Part shown: in pieces, positions 45,397 to 55,949 of the stretch | Layout of the letters: each line of letters opens with the position of its first letter | How positions within the stretch are numbered: position 1 is the stretch's first letter | Source of the DNA: Hydrangea macrophylla | Taxonomy: Eukaryota > Streptophyta > Magnoliopsida > Cornales > Hydrangeaceae | Direction: 5' to 3' | Length of the DNA stretch: 64,000 nt | Assembly: GCA_033977485.1 (NCBI GenBank) | Contig: CM066984.1 | Location: 49,588,600 to 49,652,599 of the forward strand | Program-made: the position numbers and the translations under genes | Notes under the pieces: model-generated | What the model saw: only the letters and a program-made list of their open reading frames with translations | What the model was told of the DNA's origin: nothing | Databases searched by the model: none

Positions 45397-46346
45397 ATGA
45401 TTATAAGCTGCTAAAACAGTAGAGGTCTAAACCTCGCATCTAGGCAATCTGAAGTTGCAAAGTTTATATATGATAATAATATTGATGTTTTGGGTATAGT
45501 ATAAACAAATGTTAAACAAACTAATGAGGAGTTTATTAAAAGAAAAGTTTTCAAACACTGGGATTTTGTAGCTAATAGTTGCCCTAGCTCTACTAGTAGA
45601 ATTTGGATTGGTTGGAATGCTGATAAAATTTGCCTCAAAGTCCTTAAAACTACTGCCCAACTCATTCATGTAAGCATTGAATGTGATGATAATTCTATTT
45701 TTCTAGAAGCCTCTTTTGTTTATGGTTTTAATACTGGCCAAGCTAGAAGTGAGCTTTGGTCAGTAATGAGATCCATTCATGATAGTACTGTTAACACAAT
45801 TCACATTACTCTTGGTGATTTTAATGTTACATTAAGACCTGATGAAATCTCTAATGCAAATCATGGTTGGGATACTGATATGTATTATTTCAAAAAGGCT
45901 ACTAATGACTATTGTTTAGTGGACCTTAGATATGTTGGAGAATTTTTCACATGGTACAATAGGAGATATTGAAGACTGAATTTCACTCAAAGAAAGTTGT
46001 ATAGAGCTTTAGTCAACCAGGCATGGCTTGATAATTTCAAGGATTCTTTTGCTCATTTCCAGGCTCAAGGTATTTCTGATCACTCTCCTATTATAGTCCA
46101 TATTGAGAAGAATCAAAGGAGGAAAGGTAGGGCCTTTAAATTTTATAACTGCTGGTCTAAGTTGGATCACTACCATGATATTGCTAATAATGCTTGGAAT
46201 CAAAGAGTTGAAGGGACTGCCCGGCTTCTAGTTTGTCATAAACTTAGGATCCTTAAACAAGACCTGAAAAAGCTTGGTAAAAGTTCTATTGGCCAAGAAA
46301 GTTCAATGTTGATAAAGCTAGGGAGGCCCTTAAAGCTATTCAATCC
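45397..46346 (+). pseudogene. LINE-J ORF2, endonuclease part
   Basis: ATG at 45397 overlaps the ORF1 TGA. The first conserved Trp (CCWN in other copies) is a TAA stop. Visible: RGLNLASRQSEVAKF, RIWIGWNADKI, ITLGDFNVTL and SDHSPIIV. The catalytic ETK motif has decayed (IVETKV has become a stop followed by TNV), and another stop follows NRRY. LINE-N interrupts it in the linker after ALKAIQSS. Confidence 0.82.
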
Positions 46347-46456
46347 TCAAGAAAAGAAACCAATCTGTTGGTCATGGGAAAACTGGGTCTCCATCATCCA
46401 ATGACAAGGTTAAGGATATCATTTTAGCAAAGGAGAAATCGTTTGGATCTGCTGCC

Positions 46457-49087
46457 ATGAAGGTGAGTAATCATTCTGTTCTTTCTCCTGTACTGGCGAA
46501 CAAATACTTGCTCAAAGGTGATGGGTCTGTTCTACTTAGGGATGGAAATACCTCTGAAGGCACTCATTCTGCAGGGGTTGTTCATGTACTTAATGCAGCT
46601 AAACCTGAGGGTGGAAAAAACTTCATCATTTCCAATCCATCCAAGACCATTGTTTATGGTATTAATGATGGGGGAATTTCAGATTTGTCCAAGGCTAGAA
46701 GGTCTGAGATCTTGGAAGAAGAGCTGGAAACTCCAGAGGAGTGGGAAGAAAACTCAAACGATTTCAGATCCCCGCTTGATACTCCCAGCTCAGCTATCAA
46801 TGGAAGATTTTGGGACATTGTAGACGAATCAATAGATGATCATCCTGACAAGCTGGCAATGTCCGAAAGCCCCATCCCAAATCCTAGATTTCTTGCTGCA
46901 AAATCTGAATCTAGTAGAGAGTTAAGGCTCAATGGTACTGAAATTAAAGATTTGGCTCTGGCTCAAAATGAAACTTCGGTGCTCCTTCAAGGTACACAGA
47001 CTCATATAACTCCTGATGATCCAACAAGAGTTCAACCTATTGCCAAAAATCCTATTTCAGCAAGTGGGAAAGAGGTAGATAGTACTCATATTGATCCAAA
47101 AAGTGCTGATGTTTCTCAATCAAACTTGTTTTCTGAGAGTAGTAGCCACGCGCTTAGCCCCGAGGTGCCTAACGGTCACAATGGCCCCATGCTTAAAGCT
47201 GTTGCGCCCCATGTGCATTGCGGCAACTTTTCCTTGAAACCCGGGGCATTACCTGGTGCCCATCAGAAGCCGGATCACGTGGGCATTTCTTGCTTAAGCA
47301 ATACTCCCTTGCTCCTTGGTCAAAAGAATATTAATTCAAATGGCCCTCCCTTGACCACTAATGTGCTGCGAAAAGATGATGGCAATCACATGGTTGGTTC
47401 AGCTAATCCCCGAAATTTAGGGATCTTGTCTCCTAATGAATCCATACGCACTATGAAGGCTACACATGTTACTAACTTGGACCCGCAAGTTGACCTCCCA
47501 GGCAACCATACGTCCTCTCGTGGATTTAGTCCATTGGCCATTACAGATTTTAAATTACAAGGCCTACCAAGTGGGCCCTCAATTGAGACAATCCAAGTAA
47601 GTGATCAGTGCTCATCACATGGGCTCCCACATACTAAATCCCACGGAACTATTGATTTAAGCAACAATGAAGGGAAGGGTACGCACACACCTAACACCCA
47701 AAGTCATACTTCTCTGCCTTCTGAAAATCCGATGGTCATTAAAAATTCTTGGGCTTCCCTTGTTAGGGAGAAAAATGCCCCTACATTTAAACTTAAATAT
47801 GTTAAGCCCTCAGTTGTTGAAGAAAACAAATGCTTTGTCTTGCCCAAAGATCTTGCTAGTGAAGGAAGTAAAGCTTGGGAAAATACTCTTGTTGGGTATT
47901 TTATCGGGAAGAAGCTGCCTTACTCCTTGGTCAAGAACAACACTGCTAGGATGTGGTCCAAATCTGGACTCATTGACATGGTCGCAACGGATTCTGGGTA
48001 TTTCTTTTTTAAATTTGATAGCATTGAGGCTAGTGAGGCAGTACTAGAAGGGGGTCCCTGGCACTTTGCAGGGCATCCCATTATCCTCTGTAGCTGGCAT
48101 GCTGGGTTGCTATTGACAAAAGAATCTCCTTCCTCTGTTCCTATTTGGGTGAACATTTATAATATCCCACTTGAGTACTGGAATCCTAATGGACTGAGTC
48201 ACATTGCTAGTATTATCGGGAAACCACTACACGTTGACAGGATGACAGCCACATGCCGTAGGATATCGTGTGCTAGGATCTGCATAGATGTTAGTGCTGA
48301 GCGTGAATTACTTAATGCTTTTGATATCCAAGTTGAAGATCCTATCAGTGGGGATCCACAATTCATCAGAATTCATGTCGAATATCAGTGGACGCCAATG
48401 AGATGTCCAAAATGTAGGAAATTTGGCCACAACTGTCAAAAAATCCACACTACCTATTATCAGCAAAAGGGCCCCAGCTCAAAGAGAAGTCCGGACGAAG
48501 GCCAATGGATGACCAAGGAGAAGGGAAAGATGGTAACGGTTGAAGACCCTGCTCAAGAAGTCCCTTCCTCTTCTAACATCCTACCAACTACTTCAGAAAT
48601 CGAACAGGTTGAATTCATTACATCTCAGCCTAAGGTAAGGGACACTACTGACTATAGCACAGAAACCTTTGTTCAAGCAACAGCTAACCCAGCTAAATCC
48701 CATCAACTTGACCATCGGCCCCAAAGTCCTTTGGAAATATCTGAAGGAAACCAGGGTAGAAACTTAAACCCAACTCATGAAACTACGACAGTATTAAGTG
48801 AGCATGTTGTATATTCCATAAACTCTTGGGCAGTCCAAAATCCTCCAATAGGCTCTCCAAATAAGTCGGGGATTAAAGAATCAAACTCTTTTTCTATTCT
48901 GAATGAAGGCAATGCTGAGACCAATGTGGAAAAGACTCAACAACAACAGAATCGATATGACTCTTCCAAAGGCATACCGGTAAATCCCAGCCTAAGCCCA
49001 AGCCACATGCTATCTCCAGGTAAAAGTACAAATCAGAGGAAGGGAGTTCCCTCAGGTATGAAGGAAAATTCCCATATGTGTCTTTAA
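46457..49087 (+). CDS. LINE-N ORF1, open, native start probably lost
   Basis: 876 residues from the first in-frame ATG; the frame is open about 37 codons further upstream (KKRNQSVGHGKTGSPS), aligning with the start of LINE-A ORF1, so the original start was removed by 5' truncation. Module: YLLKGDGSVLLRDG, VVHVLNAAK, NFIISNPSKTIVYGINDGGI, EEELETPEEWEE. DUF4283-type domain at about residues 471-618 (WENTLVGYFIGKKLPYSL, PIWVNIYNIPLEYW). Knuckle CPKCRKFGHNC at about 650-660. TAA at 49085-49087 overlaps the ORF2 ATG by one base in a TAATGA motif. Confidence 0.88.
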   Translation: MKVSNHSVLSPVLANKYLLKGDGSVLLRDGNTSEGTHSAGVVHVLNAAKPEGGKNFIISNPSKTIVYGINDGGISDLSKARRSEILEEELETPEEWEENSNDFRSPLDTPSSAINGRFWDIVDESIDDHPDKLAMSESPIPNPRFLAAKSESSRELRLNGTEIKDLALAQNETSVLLQGTQTHITPDDPTRVQPIAKNPISASGKEVDSTHIDPKSADVSQSNLFSESSSHALSPEVPNGHNGPMLKAVAPHVHCGNFSLKPGALPGAHQKPDHVGISCLSNTPLLLGQKNINSNGPPLTTNVLRKDDGNHMVGSANPRNLGILSPNESIRTMKATHVTNLDPQVDLPGNHTSSRGFSPLAITDFKLQGLPSGPSIETIQVSDQCSSHGLPHTKSHGTIDLSNNEGKGTHTPNTQSHTSLPSENPMVIKNSWASLVREKNAPTFKLKYVKPSVVEENKCFVLPKDLASEGSKAWENTLVGYFIGKKLPYSLVKNNTARMWSKSGLIDMVATDSGYFFFKFDSIEASEAVLEGGPWHFAGHPIILCSWHAGLLLTKESPSSVPIWVNIYNIPLEYWNPNGLSHIASIIGKPLHVDRMTATCRRISCARICIDVSAERELLNAFDIQVEDPISGDPQFIRIHVEYQWTPMRCPKCRKFGHNCQKIHTTYYQQKGPSSKRSPDEGQWMTKEKGKMVTVEDPAQEVPSSSNILPTTSEIEQVEFITSQPKVRDTTDYSTETFVQATANPAKSHQLDHRPQSPLEISEGNQGRNLNPTHETTTVLSEHVVYSINSWAVQNPPIGSPNKSGIKESNSFSILNEGNAETNVEKTQQQQNRYDSSKGIPVNPSLSPSHMLSPGKSTNQRKGVPSGMKENSHMCL

Positions 49088-52000
49088 TGATTATCTGTAA
49101 TTGGAATATAAGGGGGCTCAACCAGTCCTATAAACAAAAGGAATTGAACAAATTCATATATGATAATGATATTTCTGTTATGGGAATAACCGAAACTAAA
49201 GTTAAACAAATTAATGAGGTGATCATTCAAAAGACTATCATGCCTCATTGGAGATTTGTTACAAACACCCAATCCGATATTCATGGTAGAATATGGATTG
49301 CTTGGAATCCTGATATTGTTAAAGTGGAAATATTGATATCTAACCCTCAAATTGTCCATACCAGGTTCACTAGTGATGATAACAAAATCTCTTTTGAGGC
49401 CTCTTTTGTCTATGCTTATAACACTGGGATCCAAAGAATTAGTCTATGGAACTCCATTAGAACTATTGCAAATTCTATGGGTCCTAATCCTTGGATTACA
49501 TTGGGAGACTTCAATGCTACGATTAGTCCCAATGAAGTCCAAGGAACTGATAAGGGATGCGAAGCAGAGAGAGAAGATTTTTCTAAGTGTATTAATGATG
49601 CTTGTCTTGTGGATCTTAGATATATTGGAGTGTTTTTCTCTTGGTGTAATAGAAGATTTGGTAAACCTGACTTCACTCAGAGAAAGCTGGACAGGGCAGT
49701 TATTAATCAGGAGTGGCTGGATCACTTCCCTGTCTCCCTTGCTGATTTCAAGCCGGCAGGTATGTCTGATCACTCCCCTATCATTGTAAACATTGATAAT
49801 GCTAGGAAGCGAAAAGGAAGACCCTTTAAGTTCTATAATTTTCTGACCTCTCTAGATAATTTCTCCCAAATTGTCCAGAACTCTTGGGAGCAAAGAATAG
49901 AAGGAACTGCCCAGTTCCAACTCTGTCATAAGCTAAGGTACTTAAAAAAGGATCTTAAAGTGCTGTCTAAAGATATAATTGGTAGAGAGAAAATTAGATT
50001 GGACAATGCTAGGGAGGAACTTTTTAAAAGTCAAATAAATTTGGAGGCTAATCCCTTGGATAATGACCTTATCCTCGAAGAAAAAGAGGCTAGGAAGAAT
50101 TTTTTCGAAGCTGCGAGAATTGAAGAGGAAATCTTAAGACAAAAATCCAGGATTCAATGGTTAGAATGTGGAGATAAAAACTCTAGATTTTTCCATAACT
50201 CGATTAAAATTTGGAGGAATAAGAAAAGGATCCTCTCTCTTATTAAACCCGATAATACCACCACCAAAGACGAAGACGAGGCAAAATTGGAGGCTATTAT
50301 ATACTTCCAAGCTATGCTAGGGACTTCTGCTAACCATAACTACCCTGGCATTGAGGAGCTTAGGAAAGTTTTCTCAAAAACTTTATCCCTTGAACAAAGT
50401 AATACAATGGACATTATTCCCACTGATGAAGAAATTAAAAGTACCTTTTTTAGTCTCCATAGCAATAAAGCTCCTGGGCCTGATGGGTATAATGCGTTTT
50501 TCTTCAAAGAAACTTGGAATATTACGGGACCTTCTGTTATTGCAGCTATTAGAGAATTTTTTACCTCTGGCAAGATACTTGTGGAGTCTAATGCTACCCT
50601 TTTAGCCTTGATTCCCAAAGTGCCGAATCCCTGTTCTATGGGGGAATTTAGACCTATCTCTTGTTGCAATACCATTTACAAGTGCATTTCTAAAATAATT
50701 GCCCGTAGGATCCAAAATGTTCTCCCTAGTCTCGTTGACCAATCGCAATCTGCCTTTGTTAAAGGGAGGAAGATTAGTGATAATATTCTGCTTGCCCAGG
50801 ACCTGATGAAAGATTATCATTCTTCTAATGGTCCTCCTAGGGCCACGGTGAAAGTTGACTTGATGAAAGCCTATGATAGTGTCAGCTGGGTCTTCTTGTT
50901 TGATCTCCTTGAGATATTGGGATTTCCTCCCAAAATGCTCCTATGGATCAAAGCTTGTGTGACCTCCCCAAAATACTCCATTAACTTTAATGGCAATTCT
51001 GTGGGGTATTTTGAGGGAGCCAGAGGTCTGAGACAAGGTGACCCCATGTCCCCTTATCTTTTTGTCCTCATAATGGAAACTCTTAGTCAATTACTTTCTT
51101 ATAATATTCTTAAGGATAAGAGTTTTAAGTACCATTGGAGATGTGACAAACTTAATATTTCTCACTTATGTTTTGCGGATGACCTGATGCTTTTGTTTTA
51201 TGGTGATATCAACTCGGCCAAGCTTATTAAGACAACGATAGAACAATTTTCTGCATTCACAGGACTGAAAGGTAATACTTCTAAAAGTTGCCTATTTGTT
51301 GCTGGAATTGAGCCACATGTGGCTGAGGCTATTAGAGACATGTTCCAATTTTCTATGGGATGTCTACCACTTAAATACTTGGGTGTCCCTCTTATTACCA
51401 CCAGACTTAAAAGAACTGATTGTCAAGACCACATTAAGAAAATCACCACACGAATACAATCATGGAACTCTAAATTTTTATCCTATGCGGGTAGGATTCA
51501 ATTGATAAATTCAGTCATTTTGGGCATTCACAACTATTGGGCTAGCATGTTCATTCTCCCTAAAGGAATTCTTAAAGAAGTGGAAAAAATTTTGAGAAGA
51601 TTTTTATGGTCTGGTGGTATAGAAAATTCTCATGGCTCTAAAGTGTCTTGGGACAGAGTCTGTCTTCCTAAGAAGGAGGGTGGTTTGGGCATCAAGCCTT
51701 TAGTGCAAATGAATGTTATTCTTAATCTCAAACATATTTGGAACCTTCTGTCTAATTCAAATACTTCTAATTGGAAGAGATGGATTCAAACTTACATGTT
51801 AAAGGACCAAAGTTTCTGGTATGTCAAAATTCCCTCTAAGTGTTCTTGGTATTGGAGGAAACTCCTAAAACTTAGACCCAATGCTATATCTTTGGTTCAA
51901 TAGAAGATTGGCAATGGATCTAGTACTTTTCTCTGGCATGACCCTTGGTTACCTTGTGGTTCCCTTTATGCTAAATATGGACAAAGGGTCATTTATGATT

Positions 52001-52716
52001 CTGCTATATCTACTAACTCTAAAGTCCAAGCTGTTATTAAGGGGAATGAGTGGAATTGGCCCATAACCTCATCCTGGGAATTGATACAAATAAAAAATGC
52101 TACTTTACTTTCTCCTAAACCTTCAAATTTTAATGATGTGGTTATTTGGAAACCTTCTTTAAATGGGTCCTATGACTTTTCTCATACTTGGAAATTTTTA
52201 CGAGAGGATTGCCCCAGAGTTCCCTGGGCTCACCTGGTGTGGTTTCCTGGTAGCACTCCTAGACACAATTTCATTGTTTGGGTTGCCCTCCATCAGAAAC
52301 TTTCTACCCAGGATAGGATATGGACTTTCACTCAAGGCCCCCTGGCTTGCGTTTTATGCAATCGGAATATAGACTCCCATGACCACCTTTTCTTTACTTG
52401 TGACTTTTCTTCTCTTATATGGCAGGTGATCATGAGCAAATTCAATTTGACTGGATGCCCCCTTGATTGGAGTTCCATCATCAATTGGGTAGCTAACAAG
52501 TGGAAAACTAAAAAACCCCTTCATATCATACCGCGTATGTGTCTTGGTACTATGGTCTACACCATATGGAGAGAAAGGAATGCTCGCATATTTCAGCATA
52601 ATTGTAAACCTCGAGACAAGATCATCAAGGAAATTACTTGTAGCATTCGGGACCAAGTTCAGATAAGGTGGTTTAAGGACCCTAAAGTCCATGACTACTT
52701 GTCCATGTGGGAATGA
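49087..52716 (+). pseudogene. LINE-N ORF2, complete but for one premature stop
   Basis: 1,209-codon frame in which the only lesion seen is TAG at 51901-51903. Endonuclease: Glu 36 (ETKV), D141/N143 (GDFN), H229 (SDHSP). RT: KAPGPDGYN at 461, QSAFVKGRK, KVDLMKAYDSVSW, GLRQGDPMSPYLF and FADD at 696-699. After the stop the same frame gives the zf-RVT finger C1088-C1091-H1100-C1105 (or H1098) and the C-terminus IWRERNARIFQ. The stop leaves endonuclease and RT intact but would remove the finger. Best reference copy for this family in the window. Confidence 0.9.
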
Positions 52717-52999
52717 TTACTTCTGGTACCCTTTTCGTCTAGTATCATTTGGTTGAGAACCATTGTTTTGGGGACATTTGATGTTTGACCATTTTTGCTT
52801 TTGACTCCTTTTGGAGTACTTGTGCTGCTTTGTCTCTTGGGATTGACCTGTTTTTAGGGCAACCATAGAAATACTCTGCCATCCCCTTTTTCTTGTTGGT
52901 TGGTTCTTTGCCTCCATTTTCTCTGTGCTTATTGTAAATCCTGGGGTATGCCCCTTGTAATTATGTACTGTCTTTTTGGATTAATTAACCAGTTTTCCG
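52717..52999 (+). other. LINE-N 3' UTR
   Basis: Non-coding. Hairpin GGGGTATGCCCC at 52943-52954, then TTTTTGGATTAATTAACCAG and TTTTCCG before the poly(A). Confidence 0.7.
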
Positions 53000-53013
53000 A
53001 AAAAAAAAAAAAA

Positions 53014-55611
53014 ATTTTGGATTGAAGAGGAAATTCTTAAACAGAAGTCTAGATTACAATGGCTTGAGGTGGGTGATAAAACCTCTAGATATTTCCACCT
53101 TTCCATTAAAGAAAGAAGGAACTTTAAAAGAATTATTGTTCTTGAAAAACCAGATAGCAGGTTTACTACCACCTGTGATGAAGCTAAAGGGGAAGCTGTT
53201 AGATGCTTTCAAAATTTACTTGGTACTCCCTACTAATAGCTACCCTGGTAAAGATGTAATTAGGTCTTTTGTTAATAAAAGAATACCTAATGAGTTAATG
53301 GCAGACTTAGACATGATCCCTTCTAATGATGAGATTAAAAATGCTTTTTTCAATTTACATAGTTATAAAGCTCCGAGTCCTGATGGATATAATGCTTTCT
53401 TTTTTAAGGATTCTTGGACCACCATTGGTTCTTCTATCATTGATGCTACTAAAGAATTCTTTCAAAATGTGGAATTGTTAAGAGAATCAAATACTACCCT
53501 AATAGCTTTGATCCCCAAGGTCCCTAACCCATCTAAGATGGGTAACCTTAGACTTATATCCTACTGTAATATTGTTTATAAATGTATATCTAAAATCATT
53601 GTAAATAGACTCCAAATGATTCTCCCTAACTTTATTGATCCAGCACAGTCGACTTTTGTGAAAGGTAGGAAGATTAGTGATAATGTTCTTCTTGCTCAAG
53701 ACCTACTCAGAGATTATCACAAACATATGGGTAAACCCAGAGTAACAGCTAAAGTAGATATTATGAAGGCCTATGATAGTGTTAGTTGGGAATTTCTTAT
53801 TGACCTACTAGATGTGCTTAGTTTCCCTCCTAACCTTAAGAAATGGATTATTGCCTGTATCACAACTCCTAGTTACTCCATTAATTTTAATAGAGAATCT
53901 ATGGGTTACTTTGATGGAGCTAAAGGGTTGAGACAAGGTGATCCTATATCTCCCTATTTATTTGTTATTGTTATGCATTCTCTTAGTCAACTTTTGCAAC
54001 ATAACATTATTAGGGAACCTTTTACCTATCATTGGAGATGTGATAAACTGAAAATTTCACATCTATGCTTTGCGGATGATCTTCTCATTTTGTTTAATGG
54101 GAATGCAGGTTCTGCCAAAATGTTAAGACTTACACTAAATTAGTTTTTTCATTTATCTGTCCTGCAAGCTAATAATGCTAAAAGCTGCTTATTCTTTTCC
54201 TGGATTGAGGATGACTTGTGTGATGAGATCCTAAATACTCTTCAATTTGTGAAAGGCACTCTTCTCGTTAAATATCTTGGTGTTCCCTTATCACTTCTAA
54301 ATTGAAAAAATAAGATTGCGAGGGATTGGTTAATAAAATTTGTGCCAGGGTTAATTCTTGGAAATCTAATTTTTTATCTTATGCAGGTAGGGCCCAACTG
54401 ATTAGTTCTGTTTTAATAGGGATTCAGTACTATTGGTCTGGTATGTTTATTTCTTCCTAAAGGTGTCCTCAAGGAAGTCTCTCAGAATATGTCTAGATTC
54501 CTTTGGTCTGGTAAGACAGATAAATTTTCTGGGGCTAAGGTTGCTTGGGCCAAAGTGTGCAGACCTAAGAAAGAAGGGGGGCTGGGCTTTAAAGATCTAG
54601 TCTTGGTTAACAATGTTTTGAATTTGAAGCATATTGGGAATCTTTTGGACCCCTCCAACCTCTCCCTATGGAAAAAGTGGATACATCAGTATATGTTGAA
54701 AAATAAGAGTCTATGGCAGGTCAAGATCCCTTACCAATGCTCATGGTATTGGAGAAAGTCACTAAAACTTAGAGAAATTGCAAAACCTTTATTAATCCAT
54801 CGAATTGGTAATGGTCATCACACTTCCTTTGGTTTGATAACTGACTCCCATTGGGTCCCTTGCTGGATCAATACTCTGAAAGAATTGTTTACGATGCTGC
54901 TATTAATTTGATGCTAAGGTTAGTAGTATAATTAGAGGGATGGAATGGACTTGGCCTTGTTCCAACTCCATAAAGCTTAATGAAGTAAGAAATGTTTTGT
55001 CCAATCTTTGCACTCCTAGTAATTGCAATGACACTGTTAAATGGGTTCCTACCCCTAATGGTGACTTTAATACCTCTCTTATTTGGGATCAATTGAGGGA
55101 CCATGATATAAAGGTCCCATGGTACAATGATGTTTGGGTTTCTGGGGGTATCCCTAGACATGTCTTGTTCTGTGGCTAGCAGTTCAGAACCGTCTATCTA
55201 CACATGATAGAATTTATAGTTTTACTCCTGGCCCACTCGTTTGCATGCTTTGTCAAAAATCTATGGAAACTCATGACCATTCATTCTTTGCATCTCCTTA
55301 CTCCTCTTTTGTGTGATAGGAATTAATGAAAAGATGTGGTGTTAATTGGCAAGGTCAACATTGGACTGACACAGTGGAATGGATGGATCAACGATTTAGA
55401 GGAAAAGCAATCCAACATGTTATTCCTAAGATGTGCCTTACAGTGGTTGTTTATGGTTTTATGGAAAGGGAGGAATAATAGAACGTTCAAGCATATCGCC
55501 ATTCCCAAAAATATTCTCCTGAAGAAACTTATTTCACATGTTAATGCACAAATCAGGGTGAAGTGGAAACACCCTGCTAATATTGGTAGGATACTCCGTA
55601 ATTGGACTTAA
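53014..55611 (+). pseudogene. LINE-J ORF2, RT and zf-RVT part
   Basis: Resumes at WIEEEILKQKS after LINE-N. Open from about 53233 to 54143: KAPSPDGYN (Gly of the motif is Ser), IALIPKVPNP, KVDIMKAYDSVSWEF, GLRQGDPISPYLF and CFADDLLIL. Then a stop at 54141 and frameshifts near 54290, 54450 and later. The zf-RVT finger reads CMLCQKSMETHDHSFFAS, so its last cysteine is lost. Ends near 55611. Confidence 0.82.
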
Positions 55612-55836
55612 AGTTTTATTTTTTCTCTCTTGTGTTTATTTTTGCTAGGAAGTCCTTCAGCTTTGTTTTGTTTTTCTTTGTTTCCTGAAGAGCATGCCCA
55701 TGTTTTTGTATGTTGTTTGCTAGGTTAGCTTCATGTCATTATGAATTGAGCTCATTGTTTTATCCTGGGGTATACCCCTTGTACATTTATACAGCCCTTT
55801 TTGGAATATATTTACCATTTTCCAAAGAAAAAAAAA
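55612..55836 (+). other. LINE-J 3' UTR and poly(A)
   Basis: Non-coding. Hairpin GGGGTATACCCC at 55767-55778, tail TTTTTGGAATATATTTACC and a poly(A) of nine at 55828-55836. Confidence 0.7.
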
Positions 55837-55845
55837 GACTAAGTG
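55834..55845. repeat. LINE-J target-site duplication, right
   Basis: AAAGACTAAGTG against AAAGACCAAGTG at 24703-24714; overlaps the poly(A). Confidence 0.7.
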
Positions 55846-55949
55846 GCGACTCTGTATCTATTTTTATTGACTTTTTCACAAGAAATTTCAAAACCGAAAA
55901 CCTTTCCGAAGCAAAAAGAGTGGGCTGACACCGAGGCTGCGTGTCCACA
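55846..55949 (+). repeat. Solo LTR T, last piece
   Basis: Continues GCGACTCTGTATC and ends GAGGCTGCGTGTCCACA. GTGAG follows at 55950-55954. Confidence 0.65.

Larger units (their letters stand above)
43043..45400 (+). pseudogene. LINE-J ORF1, third segment
   Basis: Resumes at VHAPTISL (compare AAHAPNDSL in LINE-K). The low-complexity centre is broken by a MITE and several stops. The DUF4283-type domain lies at about 43880-44500 (VGSFIGKKLPYSLV, FFKFNTKEESENVLEGGP, PIWVHFFNIPMEFW). The knuckle at 44514-44540 is truncated: CAKCKRL is followed by QKPQ and the FGHDC half is missing. The C-terminus SKKNSHSGSSGKKKQSHRRFK ends at 45400. Several frameshifts. Confidence 0.8.
46347..53014 (+). mobile_element. 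LINE-N, nearly intact LINE in LINE-J ORF2
   Basis: About 6.67 kb ending in poly(A) at 53000-53014. The 5' end falls just after the expected ORF1 start codon, so leader and ATG are missing. ORF1 is open and ORF2 has a single stop. No target duplication is found; about 70-80 bases of LINE-J (relative to LINE-M and K) are absent at the insertion point, pointing to a target-site deletion. Confidence 0.87.
24715..55836 (+). mobile_element. LINE-J, old LINE hosting K, L, a MITE and N
   Basis: Plus-strand LINE inserted in LTR T. Its own sequence is spread over 24715-25418, 32459-32836, 43048-46346 and 53014-55836. Removing the insertions gives the expected LINE order: leader, ORF1, ORF2, 3' UTR, hairpin (55767-55778) and poly(A) (55828-55836). 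The first 55 bases (24715-24769) are an inverted piece of ORF2. Both ORFs are pseudogenes with many lesions, in line with J being older than its inserts. Confidence 0.8.
14863..55949 (+). mobile_element. Solo LTR T (Ty3/gypsy type), split by G, F, H and J
   Basis: Left end TGTAGACACC at 14863 and right end GTGTCCACA at 55949 form an 8-of-9 inverted repeat with TG...CA termini, flanked by GTGAG on both sides. Pieces assigned: 14863-15440, 16072-16102, 19263-21716, 24585-24714 and 55846-55949, about 3.3 kb in total. Continuity across LINE-H and LINE-J is supported by their own duplications; continuity across G and F is inferred. Style of ends (GGCGACTC, GCGTGTCCACA) recalls Tat/Ogre-type LTRs, from memory only. 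No internal retrotransposon region is present, hence solo LTR. Confidence 0.68.
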
